From NCBI GenBank assembly GCA_028583605.1, contig CM053325.1, positions 44,896,987 through 44,960,986 of the forward strand: a DNA stretch of 64,000 nucleotides, in the 5' to 3' direction. This stretch comes from Dastarcus helophoroides (Eukaryota; Arthropoda; Insecta; Coleoptera; Bothrideridae). Positions within the stretch are counted from its first letter, which is position 1, and every line of letters starts with the position of its first letter. Below the pieces are notes generated by a model. The model ran no database searches, was not told the DNA's origin, and saw nothing but the letters and a program-made list of their open reading frames with translations. Both the position numbers and the translations under genes were made by a program. Shown here piece after piece: positions 13,601-28,600 of this stretch.

Positions 13601-16600
13601 TTACATACATATTATAAGCTTAAAGATAGGTTATAAGCAAGCGATCTACTTGCCATCAGCTAATTGTTGGCGCGAACTTTTAATTTGAATCACCAATATG
13701 CGACCGCCTACGGCGCTGGAATTTTAGAGGCGGCAGAAAGATATACTTTTACGGCACCACTGCCGTTACGAATAATGATGAAGGTCCTTTTCTTTGTTGT
13801 CAAACGTTATTCGACAGACCAAAAATAAATTACAATTTGATTAAAGATATATAACTGTAGGACTTTCTTTTTCTTTTTGATTGTCAGAAACAATTAGGGG
13901 TGCCGTCTTTTGTCTAATTTGCCCAACATACATGCCCCGGCATTGTTCTTTACAAAATAAAATTTAAAAAATGTAAACATATAATTGGTAACTACATTAA
14001 AATAAAACTGTCGCAGTGAAACTAAATAAAAAATGTAAATATCATCAAAGTTATTTGAATGAATTTGTTTATTTGTTTGCCAATAAGCACGTGTCAATTT
14101 AATAATTACTGTTTATTACTATTGCCGTTAATAATAGGAAATAAGAGTTATTGCTAAGACACCACTGGCCAGAAGACTCACAAGTGGGCTTCCTGTGATT
14201 GAATTTTGTACCCAAGTCGAGTTTACTATTTGATGCCATTTACGTGAATCTATGTTGCAAATTAATATATATGTTAGGGCTAAAATGGATACTTGGTTAT
14301 TTTTGAAACTAACTAGTTTGTTTTCAAAATAACTAACAAAGCTACTATTTAGAAGGAATTAGTGGTACCCCTCAAAATAGTAGATAATCAGTTGATAGTT
14401 TAGAAACTAGCTGGTCAGTATGCAAACTATCTACTTATTATGGTTAAAATGGGAACTTTTGAGTAAGTTTAATATAATAGCGTCTAGTTTTGATAATAAA
14501 TGAAAATTCACTGAAAATTCATTATAAGTTAAGGCAAATTCTTATTCTAAATCTACTAATTTATCCTAAAAACTATAAATAAATAATTATATTCTTTGCT
14601 TTGGAGGCATTTACTGTTGGTTGAATTTTAATATCAAATAGAATTGACCAGTTTCCAGAGTAAAGCAAGGAGGACACTAATAAATAACTCTTATCCACTA
14701 AAAAAGTGCCGCACGATTATCTCGGACAATTTTAAAAATTGTAAATTTTGTTCCGACAGCCATGAAGCTTGAAAAATCAGAGATATTTACAAGTTAGACA
14801 GAAACGGGAGAAAAAATTTAAAAATCGGAGATATTTCACCCAAATTAGGACAGCTGATCGCCCTATCTAGAGCTGACGTATTTACATTTCTTGTTATACA
14901 CCTTTTGCTACATTGGCATCTAACATAATCCTGATTACTTCTTGGTACTAAAGTATTATTCTAATGTTGCCCAAAGTGTACTTTCCATATCTTTCGCAGT
15001 TTCAATTGACAGCAGTTTTGAATATAAATGAAACAATTCTTCACTAGCTTACACATAACCTCACTCCTGCTATTTAAGATTCTAGTTTCTAGTTATAGCT
15101 TATTCGTTTAGTTAATTTATGAACTAACCAATAAACTTGCTATTTTGGGCAACTAAAACGATTTCAGTAAGCGTATTAGCTAATAGCACGAACTGATAGT
15201 ATACAAAGTTACCAAAATATTTGGTTTATGTGAAAACAATCACATAAAATGTATAAATAAACCAAGGCAAATAATTAGTTTGCATGCTAACCAAGAGGTT
15301 TCTAAACTCTCAATTTAGCATACGCTATTTTGTTAGAAATAGCTGATTTCTTTAAAATAACAGCTAATTCAGTATGTTTGCAAACTAACCAAGTAGTTAT
15401 TTTAGCCGTAACATAAACATGATTTTCAAAGAAAAACAGTCATGGAGAAAAATAAAATAAAAATGGCTTACTTTCAGAAAGGTCCACGGACTTCAATATT
15501 TTTTAATGGTAGCACCATAAAGCCCTTTTAAATAATATAATCATTTTTTAATTTTACGACCAGTAAGCCTTGTACATGATTTGTGCTGAATTGTCGTTGT
15601 TAAAAACCAAAGAGTCATTTTTGAGTTTGATAATCAATAATTCAAGAAAATATGAATCTGCAGAAAATGCAAGTAGGTTTTTGAAAACTGCAAAGGAGCC
15701 TTAGTGATTGGTTTTTGATAAAACAAATTTTTTGCGTGACGAAGCTAATTAAAAGAGGTAAAAAATTATATATCTAGACCTGATTTGAGTTACGAGAAGG
15801 ATTATATGACTGGTGACTTGGCGAAAAGCGACTACAATGGGAGATGAGATCCAAATAATGACATATCGGGTGTAACAAACTTATAAACATAGTTCTTCTT
15901 TATTTGCGAAAATAAAATATTTAAAGCTACATTTAACACATTTATAAGACGTCAATTTTTAACATAAAAATAACATTTCTACCGCTGTCAGTTTCGCTAA
16001 AACTGATACCAACTTCTGATTTTTAAATATAACATTCTTCACATTACAATATCTTTAGAATTTGCACAATTTTTTGAGTACATAAAATAATTGATTTTTG
16101 AAGTACTGATAACTTTTTTAATCAATTCTATTTGTCAGTCTAGAAGGTCATGTCTCGTCCTAATTAATTCTTACCGCCGACATTAACGCTTCAAAAATTA
16201 GATTAGGAAAACCTAGGAAGAATCAATTTTTGTTTTACACAAATATCTTGTAAATTAAATTAAATTAATTAAATTAATATTAACATGAATTGAAACCGAA
16301 TATTTGAACTCTTGCCTGTAAATTAAATTTTATTGATTTCACAGCAAAAGTGAAAATATGGTTAAATGCGTCTATAAATATAATTTATCATTAAACTACA
16401 TTACAATTAAGGTGCTCTTTAAAAATATGAAGTTATGACATAAAAACCATTTTTGTTAACTTTATCACATGATAAAAAAAATACTTCTTTTTGACTTTTG
16501 ATTTGACCTTTCTAGCATTAATATGGTCCATTAAAATTATTTAGAATAAGTAATAGCCTTCTGAAACAAAAATTAAAATAAATGAGACTACATAATGCTT

Positions 16601-19600
16601 CGACACTTTAAAAATCGCTTATTTTATATCTACTGTATTCCTAAAATTGTGCAAATTTTACATTTAAAAGTCAAAAGTTGGTATCAGCTTTAGCAAAATG
16701 ACAGCAGCATTTTTAAGTTAAAAATTGACATTTCAGGAGTACATTAATCAAGTGGGGCAAGTTTATAAATAAAAAGAAATAGGGGATGTACCATGATTCT
16801 GTTACATATGGTTTAGTGTGTCTTAAAAGCCATGACCATTTCGGAAATTAGCAACAGGTTAAATTTATTTTTTAGAACCATGGAGTTTGGCGAAATTCGA
16901 TCCTCAAACATGTATGTAGTAGGAGGAAGATAACGGAAATGAAATTTTTTGGAATTTTCTACCATATTTTCCCCGTTAACCCCTGTCATATTGCACACAA
17001 ATTAACCAGAAAGATCTAAGGTTTTTTATGGTTGCAGCAAACCTACCTTCCTGCTGTCATTGGTAACAATTTTAAGAACCAATTTTGATCAAAATCCTTG
17101 CCCCAAAGAAACAAAATTAATGTGTCGGAACCATTTTTCCAAAAATTGGCAGTTTCCAGAATGCACACTATATTATATTAAAGAACTTCAATTTTTGCTT
17201 TGATCCGACTACATTTACATTTCATAGTGAGCCATAACAGAAGCCATTAGTAAACCCTTTTTTTTGTTGTAAATTTTGAATATTTACTTTTTTCTAAATT
17301 TTAAAAATATTACTGGCAAATTTAAATTTCTTTTCCAAAATTTCGATTGTAATTTTGTAAATGTTGGAATTTTCGACATTAGCCGACCTTTCCTTGAAAT
17401 TTCTAGTCAATTTGAAAGTAATCCTCAAAATTTTACTTTAAATGTCACGTCATGACTATTAAAAAACAGGTCAGATTTTACGTGGAACACACAATTCATT
17501 CAGTCCCACACAATGTGGACTGTGTGGGACTAAAAAGAAAACAAATTTACACATTGTATGTGCTTGTTCAAACCATGCCAGATACATATATAATCCGACT
17601 GGCAAGGAAACACTAAGATCAGAAGATCTGGAAGGAATGAGTGTAGGTCACAGGGTGAGCCTGGCTGTAAAGGCCGGGATATATGTATAATGTTGACTGA
17701 GACTCGAGCAAACTTGTTTAAGTTACAAAGGATTTGGAATCTGGGTGACAGGGCCTATAATGACTCCCACAAAACGAAAAAAATCTACTAATTAAATTGA
17801 GATACAAATTAAAAGAATATAAGTCTTTAATCGAATAAAAAACCACATAAAAAATGTAATAAAAATTAAAAGTCATGAGTTTTAGCTCATTTTATTATTT
17901 ACTTTTTGACCTTGAATGTGGTGAAAAGAAAGGAAAAATATTATTGGGCCGAATTAAATAAAAATTCACTATTGTAAGAAAGTTGAAATTTCTGGATTAA
18001 GACCAAATTTAAAAAAGAAAAAATGTAAAGAAGAACTCGTAACTTTTGAGTTCAAAGTCTAAATTGTAGAATAGTAGAAAAAATGTAAAGTATAAATTCG
18101 GGGTTTTAAGAAAAAGTTTTTAATTAAACACAATACTAAAATTGGAAAATTGGACACTACATGATTAAATACGAAATTTTGGAAATAAATCAAAACTTGA
18201 ATATGTAAACTTGAAATACTCAAAGGGAAATAGAAATTTCGGAGAAAATCGACAGTTGGGAAAAAAATTCGACTTTAAATTCAAAATTTTGAGAAGAGCA
18301 CCTTTTGATTTCATAGTCAAAATTTTTAGTAAAACGATAAAAAAATTTAAGCGGTAAGATGGAAATTTTAAGAAAAATTAGCCAATTAATAAGAGAAAAA
18401 CACATAAGAATCTTTTTTCTAAACTTATACTATAACGAGGACCTCGTTATTCTTTAATTTATGTAATGTCGTTAGATTTGGAAGTAATTAAATAGCTTAA
18501 TTTTTTAACTCAGCGATTATTTTCGGTTCTCGCTTTAATCTTTGTGTGAATTTTTATATTTTACAACTTCTCCCCGCTCCCTATTATGTTGATACTCATA
18601 TGCTGATTTATAAAACGATTAACGAGGTGACCAATTTATCAACACTTGTCTTACCTAGATAAAGTAAGAAAAATCTTGCCCTGTTTTCAAACCACTCTAA
18701 TAATGTATACAAATAAAAACCTCAATCAACAACACTACTTAACTGTTCTGAGAAAAATATTAATGTAAGTACTCTACGATTATAGAAGATACAGACCAGA
18801 GGCCATTATAAGGTCCTTGTACCTAACCTAAGTATACTAACGAGTAAAAGTGTTATTTCTAAATTATGCGTGGCCGCATGTAAATGTTTATTCGGGTCCA
18901 TGGGATGGTGAATTGCAAGGGTACTGTATAATTTCACTTTAAATGAGTATAAAAAAACGAACTTTACTTCAAAATTTTACTTTTCATGGACAGAAAAAAG
19001 ATACTCCGTTTCCTAATTTTTACTTTTGATGTCGAGAAATCAGATCCCGTCATTTCTGAAATTTAGAAGCAACCTCACGAGCCTAAAGTGACTCGTCTCG
19101 TTTGTCACCTCTAGGCGGGTCAGGAAGATCAAGTCTAATAACCTCTACAGGCGCTACAGATTCACGGATGGGGAATCAGTAGTAAAATGTAAATATTCAA
19201 AAAATAAATTTTGGTGTAAGTAATAAGATTACCGTAGGTCCAACAATGCATTTTTTCATTTTAAATTGGTTACTGTATGTGTTCCATTTTAAGATCACTA
19301 GAGTGATCTATAGTTTCTATAGTTTTAATCAAAGCTGCATAGGAATCTCGAATAATTTAGAGCAATGTTGTTTACTTTTTACATTTATTATTTTGCAAAT
19401 AAAATTAAAGAGCATATTATTTGTTGTTATTGGAATCAAATTTTGTTTTTCTTACTTTCTCAATATTTATGAACGTCAAACTGATTTTGTGGGATTAATT
19501 CATTATTAAAGACAATGGATACTTTACAAGCAAACTGATGCTAAGTTGTTAATCTTTTTTTTTTTAATTTAAATTTGATGAAAACAAAGTGATAACCCTC

Positions 19601-22600
19601 TTAATTGTTTCCAAGGCTTCACAAATTAATTTAAGGCCGGAACTATACTAATAAAATCATACTGAAGAACTAAATTACACTATACTTACACAATATATGT
19701 TGAACATTTTTGGAGCAACGTTGGTCCTTCTTCAAAAGCTGCCTCGGCTAATGCTGGATACGTAAAACTAGGAACTTTTCTTTTCTTACACAGCAAATAT
19801 TCTATTTTGATGAGCATTTGTATACAGTAGGTGCATAAACAGCCGATTAGTATTGTGCCTATCACACCGATTATGTAACCGGAATGTTGAAATGCCTTTG
19901 GCATAGAAAGAATACCAGTTCCCAGACTTCCTTTGAGGAGGTGGAAAAACGTTTCCGCGTTCCTGAAACAAACAATTTTTGTCAAATTTCAGTGGTAATT
20001 GGCCCGTGATTTTCAATAGCTCCAAACCTCCATGACATTAAAAGATAAGAATTGAGATATAAAAGCTGTACTGTCCAAACTGTACATACTCTATTCATAA
20101 ATGTTACTGCTGGGTGTTATTTTACTTGCAAAATGTATCTGATATATACGAAGCAAAGTATATTTATTTACTAATTAAATATTTCTTAGATTGATTTCAA
20201 TGATTTTCAATAATCTCAAAAACTACATGACATTAAAAGCTGAGAATTTAGATATAAAAGCTGTTTGTATGTGACACCAAGCATATAATTAATGTTTTCC
20301 AACTGCAGATCTCATTTTTTCCATGGATTCGCTGTAATGCATTATTGTGGGAAATGGTCAACTATACTGATGATTATTACAAGGAAGGGAGTTATTAATT
20401 ATGTATATATGTAAGGTCAGTCAATTTAACAAATAATAACTTTTGCGAATCTTCAGTCATTATAACACAATCATATACTTAAACGTAGGCACCTATTTAT
20501 AGCTGCAAAAGTCCCCAGTCCAATAAAAGTGAATGAACAATGAATTATCAACTATTAACATGCGATCCTTTTTATTGTTTAAACTTTAAGGATCATGGTA
20601 GTGAACTTCCTAAGTGACGTCAAATTATTTCAGTTACTTGAAAGCTATATCTGCAGTAAATTTTTATCTTACAGTCACTTTATAAGTAAAAGTGAAATTC
20701 CAAAATTTACTTACTAAGTGATGAAGAATGAAGAGTAATGAAGAAAAATGTTTCTGAAGCAGATTTTAAATCTTCACGGAAATTCAAGACATAAAAACAT
20801 CAAAATAAAAGTAAAATTTTTACCAATTTTAACACAAAAAAGAATTACCTGTAAACTTAAAATTAAAAAAGTGAAATTAAGGAACTTATAAAAAACTCTT
20901 AGTGAAAATTCCAACTTTAGACTTACAATTTCTATTTGACTTTATCTGAAAATATTGATTTTTATATTTCTAAATTAGTCTCACATTTTAACTCAAAATA
21001 TAGAGAATTTTGTTAATAATTTTTAGTTTTCGACTTTTTTCACAAAATTTCGTCCTTATAAATTTTAATGTTTGATATACATATTTTATTTATATATTTC
21101 TTTCTCTTTTCTAAAATCTTGATTATAAACTTTAAATTTCCACCTTAGTATTCAGCTACTGACTTTTTTTTGAATTTTTAAATTTTGACTCGAGCACTCA
21201 AATTTTCTTTAACTTTAAACCTAAAATGGAGAGAATTTTTCGAATGTGCGTTAGTTAGTCCATTTGTTCGTTTATCTGTCACAGTGGTTTTTTCAAAAAT
21301 TTTGTAACGTAGGAATGTGAAATTTGACACAGTATTAGTTCTTGAAACCCACTCATATATTGCGTGTCAACGATCAAAATAAAAATGTATTTTATATTGA
21401 AATGGGGGGTTAGTTTGGTGTTACCAAATAAAAAACGATAGCTAGCTGAAGCAGATAATGCAGATAAAATTTGTCCTTTACAATATTTTATTTAGATACC
21501 CTTTAGAAGCTAGCACAGGTTTATTAATTACACGCAACACAGTAATTACGACAGACCAGCTATTGACATTTAATTCACAATAATCAGATAAAACGCTGGG
21601 AACCAATGTACTTAATAAAGTCACTGTGATATTGTGAATACTTATTCCATTAGACAATTTTGGTGTTAAAATTATGATGTCGCCAGTTTCATAAATGTAC
21701 TATCGATTGTATAAGAAAAGTGTTTATTTAAAAATAAACCATTTATTCATTTTTAACTATCACACAAAAAATTTAGAATATAGATAGATAGATTTTAAGG
21801 TAATTTAATTTGAAATTTAAAATGTTTGTCCAAAATTTTGACTTGAAAATTAAAATTTCCATTTTTCGATATTTCGGCTTTTTATTTTCAAATTTATGGG
21901 CTTAATCTCCAAATTTTGACAAATGAAACAAATTCTGCAGTGTAAACTGAAAAACTTGACTACATTAAAAAAAGAGAAATTTATTTTCATGCAAATTCTG
22001 AGCTTCAAAATATACAATTTTTCTTTAGATATGCCGATAACGTTGTTTAGAAAAATTATAGGTTGTTTTGGAGATTTTAAATATTTTCTTAAAGATCACA
22101 CTTTAATATTTAAATTTTCCTAAAATTACAACTTCAATTAGCGATAATCACATTTAGTGATTTTAACTTTTTATTAATCTTGGTTTCAAGATCATTTCGA
22201 CTTTCTTTGAAATTTGGAACGTAATTTTAGGAAAATTTTCAGTATTATTATTTCGAAATGTCGACTTTTTTTCGAAATTTCGAAAATTCTTTTAATAATC
22301 AACATAAGGTATTGCTGTTTTGAAACTTTGAATAATTTCTAGAAATTCTCACTTGATTTTTACATTTTTTCTTAAGTTTCGACAGTAAGCAAAAATTTTG
22401 ATGTTTTAGAGATTCTGACTTTTTTTGGAAATGTTGATCTTTTTCTTGAAATTTTGTACTTATACTGTAACTTCATTGAATTTGCAGCTGTTTATAGCAC
22501 TCTGACGAATTTGCCAAACTTGTAAAAAATTTGAAAACCTAAATTAGAAAGGGAGGACTAGGTTTGTTTAAGCACAGGGAATTTATGTAGCCTACTACTG

Positions 22601-25600
22601 AAAAGAGCAAGATTATTCGTCTTTATTTCAGTGTGGAGACCGTGCTGAGTGGTTACAATTTGCAACATTTTTTGATGTCGAAAAACCTTGAAACAGAATC
22701 GTACGTTAAAGTAGGTAAACATTTGTGGCTTTGTAATCTTTTTAACTGAAAGTTCCATGTTCTAAATTTAAAATGTTTTAGATGTTGAGTAGTAAAAATC
22801 TATTTAACAAATATGCCAGGAGAAAATTTTTATTTAAATCTGGAGATTGCACGGCTTGCGAGTACAATACATTACCAGAGCACTCCTAAATCTATAAATA
22901 AATCCATTTTATTATGTTATATAATTTGGCATTGACCGTGAATTTCTCTACACATGGGTTTATTTTTTATATTTTCTACATCTGCGGTTTGGGAAACTTT
23001 CCGTTAGTGGCGAAAAACACGAAGTAAGAAATATTTATATATAAAGTACATAAGCGCTAATTAATGTTAACCGACATTTTGATAAATGTTGCCAATGATT
23101 TAATTTCCACTAGTACCAAGGATTTTTTTAATTTTTGTATACTGTTACAGTGACATTTGGCAAATAGATTGATGTAATATTCGGTCTAATGTCATTAGTC
23201 CCAATTCATATTTCGAAGTAGAAAAATAATCTATATATCTAATAACGCGATTTTTAGTTAAAAGTCTAGGTTATTTGGTAAATGCCACCAAATATTAAAG
23301 TAATAAAATGTTTGTTATTTGACTGTCCTTTACCTAAAAGACGCCATGTATCAGGTGAATAAGAAAAACAAACGTTATATTCCTATACGACTGAGATAAC
23401 TTCGTATTTTATTCAAACAACGGATCCGTTTTAGGAGTTTGTCAAAAGCTAAGCGGCCATAAAGGAAGAAAGTGTATAAATCCGTCTAGGGTCAAAAGAG
23501 AGGTTATGAAAAAAATGTTGGAAAATTTAACAAAAAAATTGAAAAATTGATATATTTACCTCTGAATCAAAGGTTGATCCCGAAGCACTAGATTACAAAA
23601 ATATTATGGCGACATGTCCTGTACAAATCATAAAAATGCAGTATTCCACAAAAAATCTCGCAGAAAAATGGCGATTGTGCAACTTTAATATAATAATTTA
23701 TCATCTTGTTCAAGTAAATATATTTATATATTTTTAGGTTTTGTGTGTTTATTTTGTTAATAGAGAGATGGTTTTCACTTGAGACATTCTTCGAATATCC
23801 TTTTCTGCAATCCGTAGTTTGCCATTGATTGGAGTTACGCTCTGAAAAAAACATTACCCTGTAGAAATAAATAGAATGGCGTTAGGTCCGGGAATTAAGG
23901 TCCCCATTTGAAATAATCTTGTCTTGCAAACCACTGCAATCCACAAGTACAGGGTTGCTGATTAAAATTATTTAGTTGTGCTGGCTGGGGGTGGGAGCGT
24001 TAGAACGGTTTATTTACTTGGGTTCCTCTCCATGTCACCGAAATGCTTTAGGGGGATTTTTAATATTATTTTTTGTCACTCTAAATAATTTTGATTCTAC
24101 ATTTGATATTAACCCTCTTTTCTTCTTAAGGACTGTTGTTACAAAAACTATATTTTATGATTTTTTTATATAATTAGTACATAGTTACCATTCCCATTAC
24201 CGTTAACAATGGGCAGAGTTTTAAATGTTTTTTTAAAAGGCTAAAACAGATCCGTTGTTTCAATAAAAAGCTAGTAAAATAACTTTTATTTTACTTTTTC
24301 GCCTGATGAGCAGTGTCTTTTAGATAAAAGACTAATTTCTTTCAGTCACATAACAAAATAGATTTTTAGGCAAAAATCGAATTGTTGTAAATGCATGCCC
24401 GCGACATATATAAAATATTAGTATATTTAAAATAAAATAAATCGCATTAATATCACAAGAAAAAGAAATATTAATGATGTACATTGTACAATCTACATCC
24501 AGGTCTAGGTCTTAAAATTCCTCCGAGAACCTTAGTACCAATTTTATACCCCCTTCCTTGTTAATATTATTTAGATGATTTTAAAAGAGAAACATTAAAG
24601 TTTTTATCAATTACACAAGTAAAAGAAATGCCGGTTTTTTTATTAGATAAAAATCTACGAATACGGAAAACATTGGATTTAGGAAAATTTGTTTTTGGAG
24701 AAACATCGAGTTTCGCCTATGAAAAACTGCCAACTCGCAATTGTAAATTGAAAATGAAAACGTTCCACTCTATTTTAAAATTTAGAATTAAAACTGGAAA
24801 CCTTAAACGCAGGGCTTGAACATAACTCAAATCTCCAAATGTCGACGTTAAAACTGAAATTTAAAATTTAATAACGAAAATTTGCCTTTCTTAATTGAAA
24901 AGCAAAATTTTATTTTTATACTCGAAGTGCATATAAATTCATATGTATCGTTTACTTTCGAGAAAAAATTCGAAATTTCGAGGAAGAAAGTCGGGATTTG
25001 CAATTATTTAAAATCCAAATTTAGAAATCAAATCCAGAGGTTGCGATTTTGATTTCTAACCATAAGTTGAAATTTAACATAAAGTGAAACTGATTTTTTG
25101 AAGTCAGAAAAAAAAAATCGTGACACCCAAAAATATTGTTGGCGATCATAAAAAACAAAGGTTGTCTCTCGACGATATTTATTTTCAGCTACTAAAATTA
25201 AAGCAGTCATCCCCAAATATTTTGATGACCAAAATAAATCCTTATTACCTCCATATTATTTTTATCAAAGAAAATTGCTATTTCTGGGTCTCCTATCTAA
25301 CTCTAGACCCTGTGCATCTGCAGGGGCTTTAACATGTTAAAGACGATAGTTTATAAAAAGGCGGTCATTTTGAGATTACAAACAGACACTTGATTAAGTC
25401 TTATTAATATAGAATACAGATTGATAATTAAAAATTAACTTATTTTATTAATGTACGTTATTTAAAAGTTTCAGTTTCACTAATAAAGAGCGAGAAAAAA
25501 TATTTATTTTTCTCCTCCCATTGGTACGATCTTTGCAACCATTAATTAGAATGGTGTTTAACAATAAGAGAAATACAGTTCTTTAATCAAAGATTTTGAA

Positions 25601-28600
25601 AGAATTAGGAAATTGACGAGAATTAAAAAAAATACATATTTAGATAAATTATATATTTTATAAAATTTAAATGAAACGTTTCCGAATCGTATGACGCAAG
25701 GAATGAAACTGACTCATATTTCCGAACTCTGAACTATTTTGAAAAGCGCCAGCCATCCTGTGCACAAAACGATTTATGAGGTTGCCAAAAATAATATTTC
25801 GTCTATTTGTCCTTTAATACGAGTTCGTTCCTCTATTTATTTATAAGTAGCGCATACTGCCAAATATACTGCTACACATGTCAAAAAAGCATGTGACCGT
25901 CTTGCCTCAAAGTAAGTTTGCGTACACGTTGTTTTTGCTTTTCAATTGAAGTATGCACGTCAATGAACAAATTTAACAGCTATTCAATTGGCACCACAAT
26001 AAAATAATAACAGTTCATTTGCAAAAGTATATTAAATAAGTGTACGTTTCTGGCGAATCGTAAATGCAAACGTCACAAACTATCTAATAATTGCTCTATG
26101 GCATGCTTGTCAATTGAGTTGATATTATTAGAAAACGATGATCTATTATATCCACAATTGTTATATTTATTAAGACCAAATGCGCTCTTGACCGCTTAAT
26201 TTTTCAATTAATACCGTCGAGGGGGACGATGTCCTTGAAAAAAAGTGTGTGTCTATTTTCAACCAGTTAACCATACAACTTTCTAAGCAACTATTTTGAG
26301 ATTCTTTTATATAAATCCTGCTAAATTAAAGTGGGCCAAACTAGCATTAGTCAAGGCTAACACAGGAAGGTGCTTTTACTACAAGGCACATGCCGGGTGT
26401 AACAGGATCATGGTACACCGCTTATTTTTTCTTTATTTATGAAAATAAAATTTTCAAAGCTGCAGCACTTGATGCATTTATAAATTGTCAAATTTTGACA
26501 TAAAATTGACATTCATACTGCTGTCACTTTCGCTAAAACGGATACCAACCTTTGATTTTTAAATAGAACATCCTGTATATTATTACATTTTTGGAATCTG
26601 CACAATTTCCTAAATACAGTACACATAAAATAAGTGATTTTTAAAAGATCAATTTTTTTTGGTCCAATTTTATTTTTTAGCCTAGAAGGTCATGACACCC
26701 TAATTAACGCCAAGTGGCCACATTAGCCCTGCAAAAAAAAATTAAATTAGAAACACTAAGAAAGTGTATTTTTTTTAAATTTGTTTCCCACAATATTTTT
26801 ACTGAATACATTTTCAAATGAATTGAAACCGAATATTTTGAATTCCTTTGGCTGTAACTTCAGTTCTATTGATTTTACAATGTAAGTATGGTTAGATTCA
26901 CCCTTAATTATTCTTTTGGGTGGTACCACAGTAGAAATAGGGTGGAATTATAGAAAATGAAGTTATGACATAAAAATCATTTTTGTTAACTTTATCACGT
27001 GACAAAAGAATGAAATATTCCTTTTTCTACCTGATTTGATTTTTTTAACGTTGATGGAGTCTATTAGAATGAGTCCATAGCCTTCTAGATTAAAAAATAA
27101 AATGAGACCAAAAAAATGTTCGATCCTTCAAAAATCACTTTTTTAGATGCATTGCATGCAAAAAATTGGGCCGATTCCAAAAATTTAATAATATACAGGA
27201 TGTTTCATTTAAAAATCAAAAGTTTGTGTCAGTTTTAGCGAAAGTAGCAGCAGTAGCAATGTCATTTTTACGTCAAAATTTGACATTTCATAAGTACATT
27301 AAGTGTAACTTTAAAAATTTTATCTTCATAAGTAAGGAAAAAAGGGGGTGTACTATGATCCCGATATATTATTTTTCTGAAATCGAAATAAGCATTATTT
27401 AAATTAGGGAATTTTCATAAATCATGACATTTTTCATTATCGTTGTAAAAGTTATCTACTTTCTCTGCCTAGGATGGAATAGTACTATATTCTGCAACAA
27501 GTTATGGAATGCCGCTTATTCCACACGAGCGAAAAGTTTGTAGCACGAGCCGCAGGCAGACGAGTGCTAATGGTTTCGCGAGTGTACATAAAGCATAGGA
27601 GAAGGGTGGGAAAATGGAAAATTTATATATCTTTTTGTATTAATGGACATTTACCATCTTTATGAAAACCTGGTATTTGCTACAGTATATGTAGAATAAC
27701 TGAAAAAAAAAATTGACAATTATTTACCGGACAGTTTTGATGAACAATTGGAAAGAATAACATATTTAGACAATTGTTTTCAGTGGAGGAGATATTAAAA
27801 TAATCCTGTGAAAACGATGCGGCAACGTTGTAAGACCAAAGAAGAGAGTGAGAGCAAAACAGATACCCAACTACAAGTGTCAAATTTCCGTTGGCAGTTT
27901 TTTCTTATGGTGTTATAATTACGTAATAATCCAAGTAAGAAAGGTTTTTATAAGTCGAGAACGTGAAAATGAGAAGAAAATTGATTACGTGTTTTATGAC
28001 TTATTCTTACAGAAACCATAACCTACTTCGGATTGTGCAAGGCGCAAGGCGATATATACAGAGTGAGTCAGTCATAATGACATTAATTTCAAGGGAAGAT
28101 TAAGAAAAATGACTATAATACGAATATGTAATTAAATTTTTTTTCAGGTATAAGTACGCTGAAAAAAAAATGTTTTAAAATTATCATTTAAACCCCCTTT
28201 TGATCTGTCACTAACTCCAAAGCTCAAAGGTCCATATAAATAGAAAGAAGAAGAATTTAGGTGTACGCACTACATTGCTAGGTTACATCTAAATGACCAT
28301 ACGAAAAATATTAAATGATTCTGGCGGCACCGACGGTTGCGGAAAAGTCGTTGGTTGATTTGCTTTTTTATATGAAAATCAGGTAACAACGAATTGCAAA
28401 AGAAAGTTAAAGGTGAAATCGCGAGATGGATCTATTGTAAACGTTGACATCAATGCTGCAAGTAATGAATTAAATTCGCTGTTACGGGTGCAAGCGTTAA
28501 AAGTGGTTAATACTCGAGAGTTATTTCCCGACGTTTTATTTTTTGTGACCCTCTGTGATACAATGGAAATTTTTTAAACCATGTGTAGTTTACCGACAAA

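Noticed and set aside
19786..20025. 79-codon frame overlapping coding exon 2
   Set aside because: Different frame from the conserved transporter exon; no motif.
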